A stretch of DNA of 64,000 bases from Apoda limacodes (GCA_946406115.1 OX291548.1:6746373-6810372), one strand, 5' to 3'; shown: positions 47,307 to 58,265, counted from the first letter of the stretch. A program made the numbers and translations. Notes: generated by a model from the sequence alone, not told the origin.

Positions 47307-47451
47307 TGTTTTGTATTGGCAACACTGGGAACACAAAAACAACAACGACGTTGTTTGTCCTATGAGAATTATCACACGTTGTACTGTAAAAGGTTTTAAA
47401 ATAAATACTTATTAATCCATTGTCAATAACTTTTATTAATTTACATCAGCA
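47307..47451 (+). repeat. 5' LTR
   Basis: Starts TGTTTTGTATTGG. The last 102 bp (47350-47451) differ from 51706-51807 at only about three places. Contains AATAAA near 47399. Its first 40 bp match the 3' LTR start only loosely and appear rearranged. Confidence 0.8.
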
Positions 47452-47520
47452 ACGTGAATAAACGATGGGACTGGTGAAAATCCAGTTTTTCAAGTAGTTA
47501 CGCCAACCGCCAACTTATTT

Positions 47521-47958
47521 ATGCCAAGTTATGATCCATCAAAATGTACCTGGAAAGTCTACTCTCAAGTTTTCATAAGCAAGATGAAAGTTCATGACAT
47601 TGAGGATGGAAAATGGCCACAGTTTTTATTAACTTTTGTTGGGTTTGAAATGGTGTCCTTACTAACGGAGCTATGCTATTCGGAAGCGGTAGAAGATAAA
47701 TCTTTTAAAGAATTATCCGAATTAATACAACAACAACTCGAACCGGAACCATCAGAAATTGCAGAAACCTTCAAATTTATGCAGAGAACCCAAAGAGAGG
47801 ATGAATCTATCGCGGATTATGTGGCTGCTTTAAAGAAATTAGCGCAAACATGCAATTTTGGAACCCATCTAGAACGAGCTCTGCGGGACAAATTTGTGCA
47901 TGGGCTGACAAATCAGTCTATTGTCAAGAAATTATTTACAGAAAAAAGTGTCATTTAA
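47521..47958 (+). pseudogene. gypsy gag
   Basis: 145 codons from an ATG. The sequence carries WPQFLLTFVGFEMVSLL and FKFMQRTQREDESIADYVAA, then FGTHLERALRDKFVHGL, the usual capsid-domain pattern of retrotransposon Gag (DESIADYVAALKKLA plus LRDRFVxGL). It assembles the particle that packages element RNA. A frame change follows at about 47960. A zinc knuckle (CHCGKKGHIKQFC, 48103-48141) lies downstream just before the SINE insertion. Confidence 0.88.
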
Positions 47959-48146
47959 ACAAGCAGTCTCACTAGCAAAAACTATAAAAGTGGCCGAACG
48001 GGACTCAAGGTTGGTAGTTTCAAAATCAGCAGCACCAGAAGTCAATTTACTAAGTTATTCAAAACCAGAAACATCAAATAGGTCAAATTAATCAAATTTA
48101 GTATGTCACTGCGGGAAAAAGGGCCATATTAAACAATTTTGCAAAT

Positions 48147-48376
48147 TTAAGGATGAATGGTGCGCAGAGGGTGTGCGTTTGATTCCCGCATTGGACAAAC
48201 ATTTATGTGATAAAAACATTTGTGTTTGTCTTGAGTCTGTGTGTATTTATGTTTAATATGTATGTATTTACAAAAAAAGTAATATATATGTATTTGTATC
48301 CGTTGTCTGATATCCATAACACAAGCTTTGCTTACTTTGGGGCCAGACGGCGCTGTGTGTAATGTCTCTATTTCGC
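48147..48376 (+). repeat. SINE inserted between gag and protease
   Basis: 5'-truncated head with a B box-like gtttgattccc. Body 'acatttgtgtttgtcttgag', 3' part 'tttgtatccgttgtctgata' and 'ccagacggcgctgtgtgt'. The gypsy reading resumes after about 48380. This is the youngest layer of the nest. Confidence 0.88.
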
Positions 48377-48649
48377 TATTAATTCAAAAGAAAATAAGAA
48401 AAAAGTTAACGACATAGCAGCTAGAAGTGACAGTGAAAGCGAAGGTTTCTCAAAATTAAACGTGAAGAGTATTACAAGTTATGATTTGCTGAATGTTTCA
48501 TAAAATAGTTTTTTAAATAGCTTATTCAATAATCACCCATGTAAAAAGGTATGTACATCTAAAAATTTAAAACATAGGGCACTGTATCAATGTAATAAAA
48601 TAATTGAAATAAAAGATTCTAAACCTGATCCATGGCTGTGCAATTTATG

Positions 48650-49075
48650 TACAGATAATATGAATATTAATTTTGAAGTTGATTGTGGATCAGATGTCAC
48701 TTTAATACCTGAATATATTTATAGAAAATACCTGCCTCATTTGAAATAACAAAAAACTAAAATATCATTAAAAGCATTTGGAGGACAACCAATTGCTGTG
48801 TAAGGTAAGGCTAAAGTTTATGTTAAAGAGAAAGGCAGATATTTTCTAGCGCTATTAATTATTGTAAAGGAAGGGTCTAAACCTATTTTAGGCAGAGATT
48901 GGTTAAATTTAATCCAAATTGATTGGCCGCTGGCCCAAAAAGCCAAGGTTTTGACAGATAACAAGTTGAGTATAAGATTAATTGAAAAAAATAGTGAGTA
49001 TAAAAATGAATTACAAAAATTACTACAAAAATATCATGATGTTTTCTCTGGGATATCTGGTGAAATCAAGGGTTC
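48650..49075 (+). pseudogene. gypsy protease and linker to RT
   Basis: The active-site motif appears as FEVDCGSDVTLI (48672-48707). The family has DTG or DSG, so Cys replaces the Thr or Ser. It is followed by an ILGRDWLNLIQIDW motif near 48880-48925 (the usual GRDWL end of the protease) and KYHDVFS before RT. Stops at about 48748 and 48800 break it. Confidence 0.82.
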
Positions 49076-49860
49076 CTGAGGGAAATTAAGAATAAAGGAT
49101 GTGAAGCCAGTTCAGTGCAAGGCTAGGCGCATACCATATGCTTTGCAAAATATTGTAAAATCAGAGTTAGATAAGTTAATAGATCAAGGTAAAATGTGTA
49201 AAATTGAGAATGTGTTGGATGTTACCTGGGCAACTCCGATTGTCCCAATAATTAAATATACTAATAATTTACGGATATGTAGAGACTACAAGGTGACAAT
49301 TAATCCTCACTTGGAGATTTCACAACATCCTATTCCTGTTATTGAAGATATATTTGCCAAAAAATATGTAATAATTCAGAAAAGAAAGTTTTTAGTAAAA
49401 TAGATATTCGTAGAGCATATATGAACCGTAAAATGGATGAGGAGTCTCAAAAGTTACTTACCTTAATTACACCATGGTCCACGTCCTACTTTTATGATGT
49501 TCGGTGTTGCTCCGGCTCCATTGGATTGGCAGCAGTTTATGGATATAAATCTCAATATACCTAATGTATACTGTTACCTTGATGATATACTAATTGCAAC
49601 AAATTCACAACAAGAACACATTGAGACATTGGAAATTGTATTTAGTAAACTAAAATAATTAAATATCAAGGTAAATAAAGACAAAACAGTACTTATATCA
49701 AATGAATTGCAGTATTTCGGTCATGTTATTAGTAATAGGGGTATTAGTAAAACACAGGAACACATAGAAGCAATCATTGCTGCTCCACAGCCTAAAAATG
49801 TAAAGGAACTTAGAAGTTTCCTAGAGACAGTAAACTTTTATAACAAATTCAAAATGCTGC
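49076..49860 (+). pseudogene. gypsy reverse transcriptase
   Basis: RARRIPYAL-type start (KARRIPYALQN), then WATPIVPIIK, LRICRDYKVTINP, a shift, FSKIDIRRAY (catalytic Asp), FGVAPAPLDWQQFMD, and YLDDILIA at 49575-49598 with the Asp pair intact. After that FGHVISNRGISKT. It spans at least three frames with stops. It copies element RNA into DNA in intact relatives. Confidence 0.9.
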
Positions 49861-49969
49861 AGAACATTTACATGTTTTATATCAACAGTAACACAAAGAA
49901 ACCAAATAGCATTGGCATGCGGAGCATACTAAAGCTTTTAAATGGACCACACAAGCTATAACATCAACA

Positions 49970-50428
49970 CAAGTATTAACTTATTATAATCCTAGGTTAA
50001 AACTAGTGTTGACTTGTGATGCCTCTAAGTATGGATTAGGAGCTTGTTTGGCTCATGAAATTTCAGATTAAAATTCTTATGAAATTGTGGAAAAACCTAT
50101 TGCATTTGCAAGCCGTACATTAACACCAACTGAATGTAAATACTCACAAATAGATAAAGAAGCACTAGCAATTGTTTGGGGTGTAAAGAAATTTGATCTT
50201 TATTTAAAAAAAAGCAATTTTATCTTAGTGACTGATCATAAACCATTAATATCTTTGTTCCACCCTAATAAAACATTAGGAAATATTTATGCTGATAGGA
50301 TGGTTAGATGGGCTTTAATACTAAGTAGCTATCATTATAACATTCGGTACAAGAGTTCCCTGCACAACGCTAGAGTTGATTTTGCATCTAGATTGCCATT
50401 TTCTATGAATAAACAGGATATAGAATGA
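49970..50428 (+). pseudogene. gypsy RNase H
   Basis: LTCDASKYGLGACL (first catalytic Asp), KYSQIDKEALAIVWGVKKF (Glu), ILVTDHKPLISLF (Asp), ending YKSSLHNARVDFASRLP. The key acidic residues are present. A stop at about 50070 separates the first motif from the rest. Confidence 0.9.
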
Positions 50429-50539
50429 GGAATATTTGTTAATAGTGTCACCTTGAATAACCCAGTAGTTACCCACCTCACCTGAGCAAATTTTACTCAA
50501 TAAAGTTTATACTTCCATTGAACAAGGTTGGCCCAGTAA

Positions 50540-51650
50540 AGTTGATTCAAATTGTATAAATTATAAAGGTAAAGAGTCAGAATTATATATTGTTAAAGGT
50601 TGCATTGTTTGGAGAGGTAGATCAGTTGTTCCAGAAAAATTAAGAGTCAGATTATGAACAGAGTTCCACTCTGGGCATTTAGAATCTACAAAAATGATAA
50701 ATCTAGCTCAAAGTTTTTTTTGAAGGCCTAACATAAACAATGATATTATTAGAATTACTAGCAATTGAAAAGGTTGCATCAAGACTAGGAACAGACCAAA
50801 AACCAAACCCTTGCCTAATTGGGAATGGCCTAGTAAATCATGGCAAAGAATTCATGCTGACTTTGCTGGACCATTCCTAGGTTCGATGTGGCTTATTATA
50901 GTAGATGCTCATTCTAAATGGCCAAAAGTGGTTCGGAGGTCAAAAACAACTTCTGAATTAACCACTAAATGCCTACGATGTATTTTTGCCAGATTTGGTT
51001 TACCCGAACAATTGGTTACAGATAATGGTCCTCAATGGACTTCAGAAATTTGCCTTATTTTGTAATAATAATAACATGCAACAAAACAGCATCATACCAC
51101 CGTGCTAGTAATGGATTAGCAGAGAGAGGAGTGCAGTAATTCAATAAAAGCATTGATGTCATCTAAATTTGATAACACCAAGGATGTAGAAGCTAAATTA
51201 CAATCATGGCTTCTTAGCTATAGATCAGCTCCTCATGCGTCAACAGGCAAGGCTCCTTGTGAACTGATGTTTGGGAGGCAGTTAAGAACTAGATTGTCTC
51301 TTGCCAAACATTCATTAATAATTCCAGCAGTTCCAAAAGTTCCAAAGCTGCATTGTATGATGATTCACAGAAATGGTTGGAGGGTACAATCAACGAGCCA
51401 ATAGGCAATGTTATGTATAAAGTTATTACTCCAAAAGGTACTCTAACAAGGAATTTCACTAAGTTATTGCCAATTAGAGCTAAAGATCAGAACACTCTAA
51501 ATGTTAACCCTTCAAACCCTACCGATACCTCAGAACTCTTAAGTAATACTGAGAGCCGTGGCGATTCCACAATGATGTACCTCCGACTGATTCTGAAGAA
51601 CCTATAGTAATTAGACATAGTCACAGGGTTCCTAACCCTCGTCAAATTCT
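50540..51650 (+). pseudogene. gypsy integrase
   Basis: Zinc-binding part EFHSGHLESTKMINLAQ near 50660. Core WQRIHADFAGPF (Asp, about 50845), LVTDNGPQWTSE (Asp, about 51015) and ASNGLAERGVQ (Glu, about 51110). Downstream YRSAPHASTGKAPCELMFG and GRQLRTRLSL are the usual post-core stretch. Interrupted by stops and shifts. It would insert the DNA copy into the genome. Confidence 0.9.
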
Positions 51651-51678
51651 AGATTTGTAAAAACTAAAACGGAAGGAG

Positions 51679-51835
51679 TGTTGTGTATACACACTGTTTG
51701 TCGTTGTTGTTTGTCCTATGAGAATTATCACACGTGGTACTGTAAAAGGTTTTAAAATCAATACTTATTAATCCATTGTCAATAACTTTTATTAATATAC
51801 ATCAGCACCACTTTAGTCAAGATATAACAACCATA
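51679..51835 (+). repeat. 3' LTR with extra 28-bp tail
   Basis: Starts TGTTGTGTATACACACTG after the polypurine tract. 51706-51807 matches the 5' LTR. 51808-51835 before the TTACC repeat has no counterpart at the 5' LTR end. The AATAAA of the 5' LTR is AATCAA here. Confidence 0.75.
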
Positions 51836-51840
51836 TTACC

Positions 51841-52495
51841 CAAATGTTGAAACTCTGCTAGAAAAAGCAACTCTGTCCCTAGCTGTTAGTTTACGACTAG
51901 GACTTAAAACTAATGAACTTCATCGCTGTAGTTGTGGTACTTTTAGTTATTCTGGTCTAGTGTGGGTCCCAAGCGCAGGGCGTCTCTCTAGGCATTCTAG
52001 TTTTAACGACATTATCTGTAGGGCTTTTGTCATTGCTAATGTACTTGCCATTTTAGTGCCACGTGGTGTTACACAAAATAATAGCAAAATGTCTATGGGC
52101 TCAGGGAAAATGTTTAGTTTGGAATGCAACGTGTGCAGATACTTTAGCTCAATCGTAAATTAGTTCTACTTTCTCTAGACCCGGCGCTGACGCTACAATA
52201 GATGAAAATAAGAAGCGACTAATATACACCCATTTAGGGCAATATAATTTGTTTTCTCTTTTCGGTGTAGATACTATGAGCCCATGGGGTTCAGAGGCTC
52301 ACAAAATTTACAAACCGTCTTATTGAGGTATCGGGGGGTTAAAGGGCTGGTGCATACTAAGGACAGTGGATTAGTATTGCTAACCAAAAAGGTAATGCAG
52401 CTAGTCTTCTGGGCACACTTCCTAACGACGGTAATTCAGATAAAGTATTTTATTTATGTCGTAGAGTTTTTGTTGTAATATGTTGTTATTTATGA
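51841..52495 (+). pseudogene. LINE RT C-terminal region, part 2
   Basis: Continues the frame of part 1: PNVETLLEKATLSLAVSLRL, GLKTNELHRCSCG, SAGRLSRHSSFNDIICRAF, then (with shifts) SPWGSEAH, GNAASLLGTLPND and KVFYLCRR. The pattern LRLG-LKTN-LHRCSCG, GRxxRHSxxNDI and GNAASLLGT is the C-terminal zinc-containing end of the same LINE family (recall). The Cys-x-Cys is kept. Stops at 52161 and elsewhere show it is dead. Confidence 0.78.
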
Positions 52496-53708
52496 CGTAG
52501 GGAATAGGTACTACTATAAATTTGGGAGTTTTTTTTATTAATTAATATATGCTTGGCTTAAAAAACATCAATAAAATTTGTGAATTTTGATAAAATACTA
52601 AAAATTAAACCACCTTCAAAACCCCGCTTAAAAAATAAACCCAGATGGGCATTGAGCTAAGTGTTTTCTTCGACTTAAAAATAGTGTGTGGCATAATCAT
52701 TAATTATTAGTACCATAACAATTTAAATGTTGTAGAAGGAAAATATTTTATTTACATGCGAAATAATGTTAAGGTCTCAATTACCCGCCACGGTCTATTC
52801 TGCTGTAAGTGGCTATATATTTTCTTAATCACCCCACTAAAGTCGTTTAGCGGACGATAAAACTCAGGTTTTATTTTCTTTGTCGGAAGTGATTATGAGG
52901 TGAATAAAATTATCGCTCAAAAAAATTAAGCATTGAAATTACGAAGTTGAATAAATATTTGTATGATGAGAAACTGTCGCAGTTTATGATCGTGCATAAG
53001 AAATTGAATGAAAAGACTCATCCACTGATTAACTATTAAAAACTATAGTAGAAAATATAAATATATACATATAAAAGGCTTTGTCCTAAATCGTAGAGAC
53101 CTGAAACTTGGAGGGTGTGTTCTTTGTGTGACGTAGGCATCCTATAAGAAAGGATTTTCCGGAATTCTACCCCTAAGGGGGTGAAAAAGGGGGGCAAAGT
53201 TTGTATGGGACAACGTGATTTCTTGGTCCAATCTACTTCAAATTTTGCATAAACCTTTTTTAACAGAATTGATGGAAGACGTGTTTCGTATTTTATTGAA
53301 ATTCATCCCTTAACGGGGTTAAAAAGGGGTAGAAAGTTATTTGCTACGATGTTGATATCAATACGATTTTATTCAAAAGCGGTTGAACTTACTTCAAAAC
53401 ATAAACAACTTCAATACTCTTTAAAATTGGATTGTCTCGAATGTCACCGTACTATATTAGTACCTCATGTAAGGAGGTTTCTAAGCTCAAAGAGGTTAAT
53501 GCGTTTTTTAGGTGTTTGATTTTTTGTATACAATAATACTTAAAGTTTTCTTTTTCTTCTTATCTTATCTATACATATAAAATGTTTTGTCCTGATTGAC
53601 TGATGGATAAAACTATCACACCTAAACCGCTGATCGTAGCGACCTGAAACTTGGAGGGTGTGTCGTTTGTATGACGTAGTCAGCCGATAAGATAAGGTTT
53701 TACTGAAA
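52496..53708 (+). repeat. patchwork of interspersed repeats
   Basis: 52600-52700 resembles 1330-1450. 53040-53230 and 53565-53700 each contain 'gacctgaaacttggagggtg' and 'gacgtag', two copies of one short repeat family. A related one is at about 54220-54375 ('ctaagggggtaaaatatgg'). There is no coding sequence. Confidence 0.6.
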
Positions 53709-54140
53709 GGGTGAAGTGTGAGTCGGATTCACGCAACAAGGGTAAACCGATTGTAATGGAATTTTGGTAAGTTGTTATACACACGCCGGGGAATGTTTCT
53801 GAGAAAGAAAAAAAGTCAAGGGTCAAGTGCGAGCTAGACAGGGTCAAGTGCGAGTCGGACTCGCGTAATAAGGGTAAACCGATTGTAATTAAATTTTGGT
53901 AAGTTTTTATGCACACGCCGGGGAATGTTTCTGAGAAAGAAAAAATGGTCACGTGCTAGTTGGACTCGCGCAATAAGGGTAAACCGATTTTAATGATATT
54001 TTGGTAAGTTGTTATGCACACGCCGGGGAAGGTGCCTGAGAAAAAAAAGGGTCAAGTGCGAGTCGGACTAGCGCAAAAGGGGTAAACCGATTGTAATGAA
54101 ATTTAGGTAAATTGTTATGCACACGCCGGGGAAGGTTTCT
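53709..54140. repeat. tandem array, four units of about 92-128 bp
   Basis: Units begin at about 53709, 53819, 53947 and 54049. The shared core is 'gggtaaaccgattgtaat', 'ttttggtaagttgttatgca', 'cacgccggggaa' and a 'gtcaagtgcgagtcggac' start. The second unit has an extra 22-bp partial start (53819-53840). The 'gtgcgagtcggactcgcg' part is also the end of the repeat family at 32540. The minus-strand frame at 53680-53952 is a by-product. Confidence 0.92.
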
Positions 54141-54454
54141 AAAATTATTACAACCCTATTGGGATGTTTTAAAAAAAGAAACAAACTTCGCCGGTTCAGC
54201 TATATTTATATTAAAGAAGAAATTGAATGGCTGACTGACTAATTGATCAATGAACAGCTGAAACCGCTGTGTCTAGAAGCATGACATTTTGCACAATCGT
54301 TCCTTAAATGACGTAAGTGTGCACTAAGAAGGGATTTTTGGAAATTAATCCCCTAAGGGGGTAAAATATGGATTGGCAGCTTGCATGGAAATGACTAAAA
54401 CTTGGCTTAAACGTTAAAAATTAAGATTCACCGTTTTTGAAAAATTTTTTTTTT

Positions 54455-56806
54455 TCAATCAATTTTTGAACCCTCTAATGTAAGTGACAATTTAGACATA
54501 AATGATATTAGTGATACTAACTATACTTCTCACCTAAATATTAGTAATATAAGAATTACTAGAGATGCAATACTCAAAGAACTACGTATGCTTGATACAT
54601 CTAAGGGGGCTGGGAGGCAATTCTCACGCGATCGAATTGATCACGAATTCGAAATAAAGTACGAATTTAAACTTTTCTCGAACGAAAATGTTGTTTAGCA
54701 ATTCTGGTATTGTCGAATCCGACATTTCTCGACCGCAAGCCGCTCGAACTGCTTCGAGTGGTCGGGACCGTTCGAGACTACATCTCGCATTCGAATCATG
54801 ACAAATTTAGTTCAAAATGAGTCGGTTCTAAACATTAATTCTACTCTTAGCGTGAACTTTATGTTCTAGAATCTAAAGTAAATGTCTAAATGTAGGTCAG
54901 AGTAATTAAAAGGGCGGAAAAAATTACTTATATTACCAAATATGATATTTTTTTACCTTTATTACTTTCATAATACATTACTAGTCTTTTCTCAATTAAT
55001 TGATTGGCCGATTTTTGCAATTATCAAAGTCGCCCATGAAAATAATATTCTTCTATTTCTATTGGTTTCCATGATATCAAACACTAGATTACATCACATA
55101 CACTGTTTGAGGTCCGACACCGCTATCTTAAGTGTTGCATAGTATTTTGATAATACTAGGTGGTAATTTCATGTGAATAAATTTAATAAACATAATTACA
55201 CCATTGAAAAATAAGAAAAACCTAAAATTCTCAACCAAATAAACGAATAAAACACACAACAAAAGAGTTTTTTTTTATTCATGTCCAAATACGTTCCATT
55301 TAAAGATGAAAGCAATTCCTTGAAATAGGGATTTAGTTTACAAACTTAGTTTTACTTATTATTTCCTTATTAATAATGATGTAACACAAGTAAAATGTTG
55401 CTTCAAACATTTTGTAGTCACCGAACCCTTTTTTAATATATCAAAAGAGGCATATTAGAATAAGCGTTTTTAAAAACGCTCTACAACTGTGCATTGGAAC
55501 GTACCTCATAGCGTAACCGGTTTACAATGGCAACATTCCACCGCTTCGAACGACATTTAGTTCGAAGGTTGATTCGATTGATAGTGAGAATACAGCAAAA
55601 GCGAAAATGATGTCGACGATCGAAATTTTACAGTCGAGATAGTGCCTTCCAGATAATCTCTAATACGAGATTATCTCGGATGAAGTGAGAATTAGGTCCC
55701 TGGTACCGACGGAATACCCCCAATATTTCTTAGGGGTACTGCTTCAGCACTCTGTGAGCCTTTGCATTATATCTTCAATCTCTGCTTACAAGAAGGAGTA
55801 TTTCCATCCATCTGGAAAGCTGCGCGTATCGTGCCGGTTCACAAAGACGGCTCTAAGAATGACGTAGAAAAGTATCGTGGCATATTAATATTGTCCTGTC
55901 TGTCGAAGCTTTTTGGAAGATTACTCCATAATATCATCTACCTTCTGTTACACGGTAAAATAATTGAACAACAACATGGTTTCGTGAAGCGCCGTTCTAC
56001 AACTACAAATTTATTAGTATTTGACGGCCTAGAAGCTCTTAAGCAAACAAACTGTATATATACTGACTTTCAGAAAGCCTTCGACAGAGTAGACCACAAA
56101 ATATTATTAGAAAAGCTTTCTTTTAACGGTATTCGCGATAATTTGTGGCGGTGGTTTAAATCATATATATCAAACCGTACACAAAAAGTCGTAATCAACG
56201 GCTATGAGTTTGAATTTGTTTCTGTAACTTCTGGTGTTCCCCAAGGCTCAATCCTAGGTCCTCTTTTATTTGTATTCTTCATTAATGACATGCATAACTG
56301 CTTTAAATTCTGTAACTACTTACTTTACGCCGATGACCTAAAAATTTTTCATACCATAGATAATTTTGAAGACCACAATAGATTTCCACAGGACTTAGAC
56401 CGATTCTCAAACTATTGCAATATTAATAAATTAAATCTAAGTTTAAACAAATGCAAGTCAATTACTTTTGCAAAAAAGAAAAAAATTAGTAGCCATGTTT
56501 ACGAACTATGTGGTACTTACTTCGGTTCAATCTATTAAAGACCTCGGAGTGGATAGCAAACTACATCTTGACACTTACATACAAAATATAGTCAATAAGG
56601 CTAATAAACTATATGGTTTTGTTTATCGATCTGGCATTAACTTCACGAGACCTTCTACTTTTCTTTACATTTATAAGTCCTTGATTCGCTCTCAAATTGA
56701 ATATCCGTATTATAACAAATATAAGGATTCACTTGAATCAGTACAAAAAATGTATGAGAATTCTGATGTTATTGTATGTAAAACATTCAAAAGCAGTTTT
56801 TTTTAA
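54455..56806 (+). pseudogene. jockey-like LINE reverse transcriptase, interrupted
   Basis: About 54466-54614 encodes the pre-RT segment ending LRMLDTSKGAG. After the insertion it resumes at 55705 as DGIPPIFLRGTASALCEPLH. The RT palm in the 55762-56538 frame has IYTDFQKAFDRVDHK (catalytic Asp), SGVPQGSILGPLLF and YADD at 56326-56337, so all three catalytic Asp are intact. A shift near 56500 leads to QSIKDLGVDSKLHLDTYI and the C-terminal part to 56806. The endonuclease is missing (5' truncation). It is less decayed than the other LINEs here. Confidence 0.92.
54615..55699. mobile_element. inverted-repeat element inside the jockey ORF (about 1.08 kb)
   Basis: The LINE frame is split exactly between 'gctggg' and 'accgacgg'. 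The insert's ends are aggcaattctcac at the left and, read inward, acctaattctcac at the right, flanked by ctggg/ctggt (possible 5-bp target duplication). Subterminal regions are rich in TCGAA-type motifs in both orientations (about 54630-54800 and 55545-55625). No coding sequence is recognised and the superfamily is unknown. Confidence 0.75.
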
Positions 56807-56938
56807 AGGTTGCAGACGAAGTTGCGGGAATAAGCTAGTACTAATATAAATAGATATCTATCGTTCTAAATTAAGAAAGAAATTGTCAACCTAACAATGA
56901 TGAATAAAAAACCGCTGGGCCTGAAAACTTGAAATTAG

Positions 56939-57065
56939 AGCAGCTCCGTGGCTCAGACGGCAGTGGTGAACACCTACGGATACGGGGCGGGTTCGATCTA
57001 ACACAGGCCATTCATGTGAATAACAATTGTGTTTGTGTTAAGTCTAGGTATTTTCTATGTATAAC
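56939..57065 (+). repeat. tRNA-derived SINE, 3'-truncated
   Basis: A box tggctcagacgg at 56949-56960 and B box gggttcgatct at 56989-56999, with a lepidopteran SINE body (aacaattgtgtttgtgttaa, 'gtctaggtattttctatgta'). Breaks off after the body's first half. Confidence 0.85.
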
Positions 57066-57175
57066 TGAAAACAGATGTACGCACGTTTGATGACAAACTA
57101 TAGATAACTACATGATATTCGGTTTAACCACGGAACCCTTAAACGTCAAAATCAGTTTTTTCTTGCAATTTCAAA

Positions 57176-58265
57176 TAGTAGGGGAGCCCACGATGCTAAA
57201 TGGGGATTTACTTGAGCGTCATAGAGACCTATTGGGTTGCAAAGCTTAGATAATAAGAAAAAAAAAAATATGTAATGTATACCTTTTCATCGGTGGGGGG
57301 AGCGGCTATAGATTTTCAAATATGTAAAAAAATACTGTTGCATAGGCATACTCGAGCGCGTCAGATATTGATAGCAAAAATGTCCTACGTATTTTTAATA
57401 ATGTACGTATGTTAATCTGATCGTTTGCATGATGCGGATGGTCGGACTTAAGGGTTGAAAATGAATCACTCGTGGCCATTATTATAATGCACAAAAAAAA
57501 TTCGCCGTTTTGAAATACTCAAGCGCGTCAGATTAAGATAATATATGGTGCATCTTTATGTCCTAGACGCGCTGTCTCATAATCTGACTATTATCTAGGG
57601 GGATTCGCCTAATCTGACAAAAAAAAGCTTGCAATTAAAAAAGTGTATGCTTGTTAAGTAATATACTTGTATTTATAAGAAATTTTTTTTTTTTAAATGT
57701 TTAAAAAAAAAAAAAAATTATTATAATCAATTGATTAATTAATCGATCTCCGAGTGAAAGAGTAATAGATAGAGTAAGAGTGAGAGGGGAATAGAAACGC
57801 AGGGAGGGGCATATCGGCATCACGCAGCTGCACGCATTAAACTTTATCGACGAATTTTTGTTACTTCGGCTTGTGGAAATGGTCAGATTATATATTTTCC
57901 GTTATCCTTGAATTATTTCCTTCAAAATAAAAAAAAAATTAGCCACGCTCAAGAATGTCGAGATGAGGTTTTTTTTACAACTTTTTAGCCCTCCCCTTTC
58001 TTTACGTCACTCTCAAATTGTCAGATTAGTGGAATATACACTTTTTTAGCGTGTAATTAACTCACCTAACCTTAATCTTACGCGCTCGAGATTTTCTGAT
58101 GATCAATTTTTATTTTACTAATCTGATCTCTTATCCTTGACGGGCGGCCTTATATATGGGGTTTTTTTTTTGGTGGAGGTACTTAACCGGGTACAAGGTA
58201 TCCCCCTATATATTAATCTGCCGCGCTTAAGTAAATCCCGAATCCCCGCTTGGGCTCCCCTACTA
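57176..58265. mobile_element. inverted-repeat element with recurrent GCGCGTCAGAT motif
   Basis: The left end is tagtaggggagcccacgatg and the right end, read inward, is tagtaggggagcccaagcgg. Each end continues to a 'gggatttactt(g/a)agcg' stretch. The 1,090-bp inside has no coding frame of note. A motif like (t)actc(g/a)agcgcgtcagatta recurs at about 57350 and 57520, with partial forms in both orientations at about 57562, 57610, 57880, 58020, 58080, 58118 and 58216. I recall similar long non-autonomous elements in moth genomes, so the family is probably not new. Confidence 0.85.

Larger units (their letters stand above)
47307..51835 (+). mobile_element. Ty3/gypsy LTR retrotransposon, degenerate
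   Basis: Order: 5' LTR, gag, zinc knuckle, protease, RT, RNase H, integrase, 3' LTR. RT and RNase H before integrase defines the Ty3/gypsy type. No envelope-like gene is seen. A polypurine tract (about 51667-51678) precedes the 3' LTR. Many stops and frameshifts, plus a SINE at 48147-48376, make it inactive. It is inserted in an older LINE with a TTACC target duplication. The lineage within Ty3/gypsy is not determined; a Mag-like lineage is a guess. Confidence 0.93.

Noticed and set aside
47307..51835. Endogenous retrovirus with envelope
   Set aside because: There is no envelope-like frame between integrase and the 3' LTR. The organisation is that of a plain Ty3/gypsy retrotransposon.
53709..54140. 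Second regularly spaced repeat considered as a CRISPR-like or leader structure
   Set aside because: The entire unit is repeated and part of it equals a dispersed repeat. No spacers.
56949..56999. A functional tRNA gene
   Set aside because: A and B boxes are present but there is no tRNA cloverleaf or terminator. The body matches a SINE.
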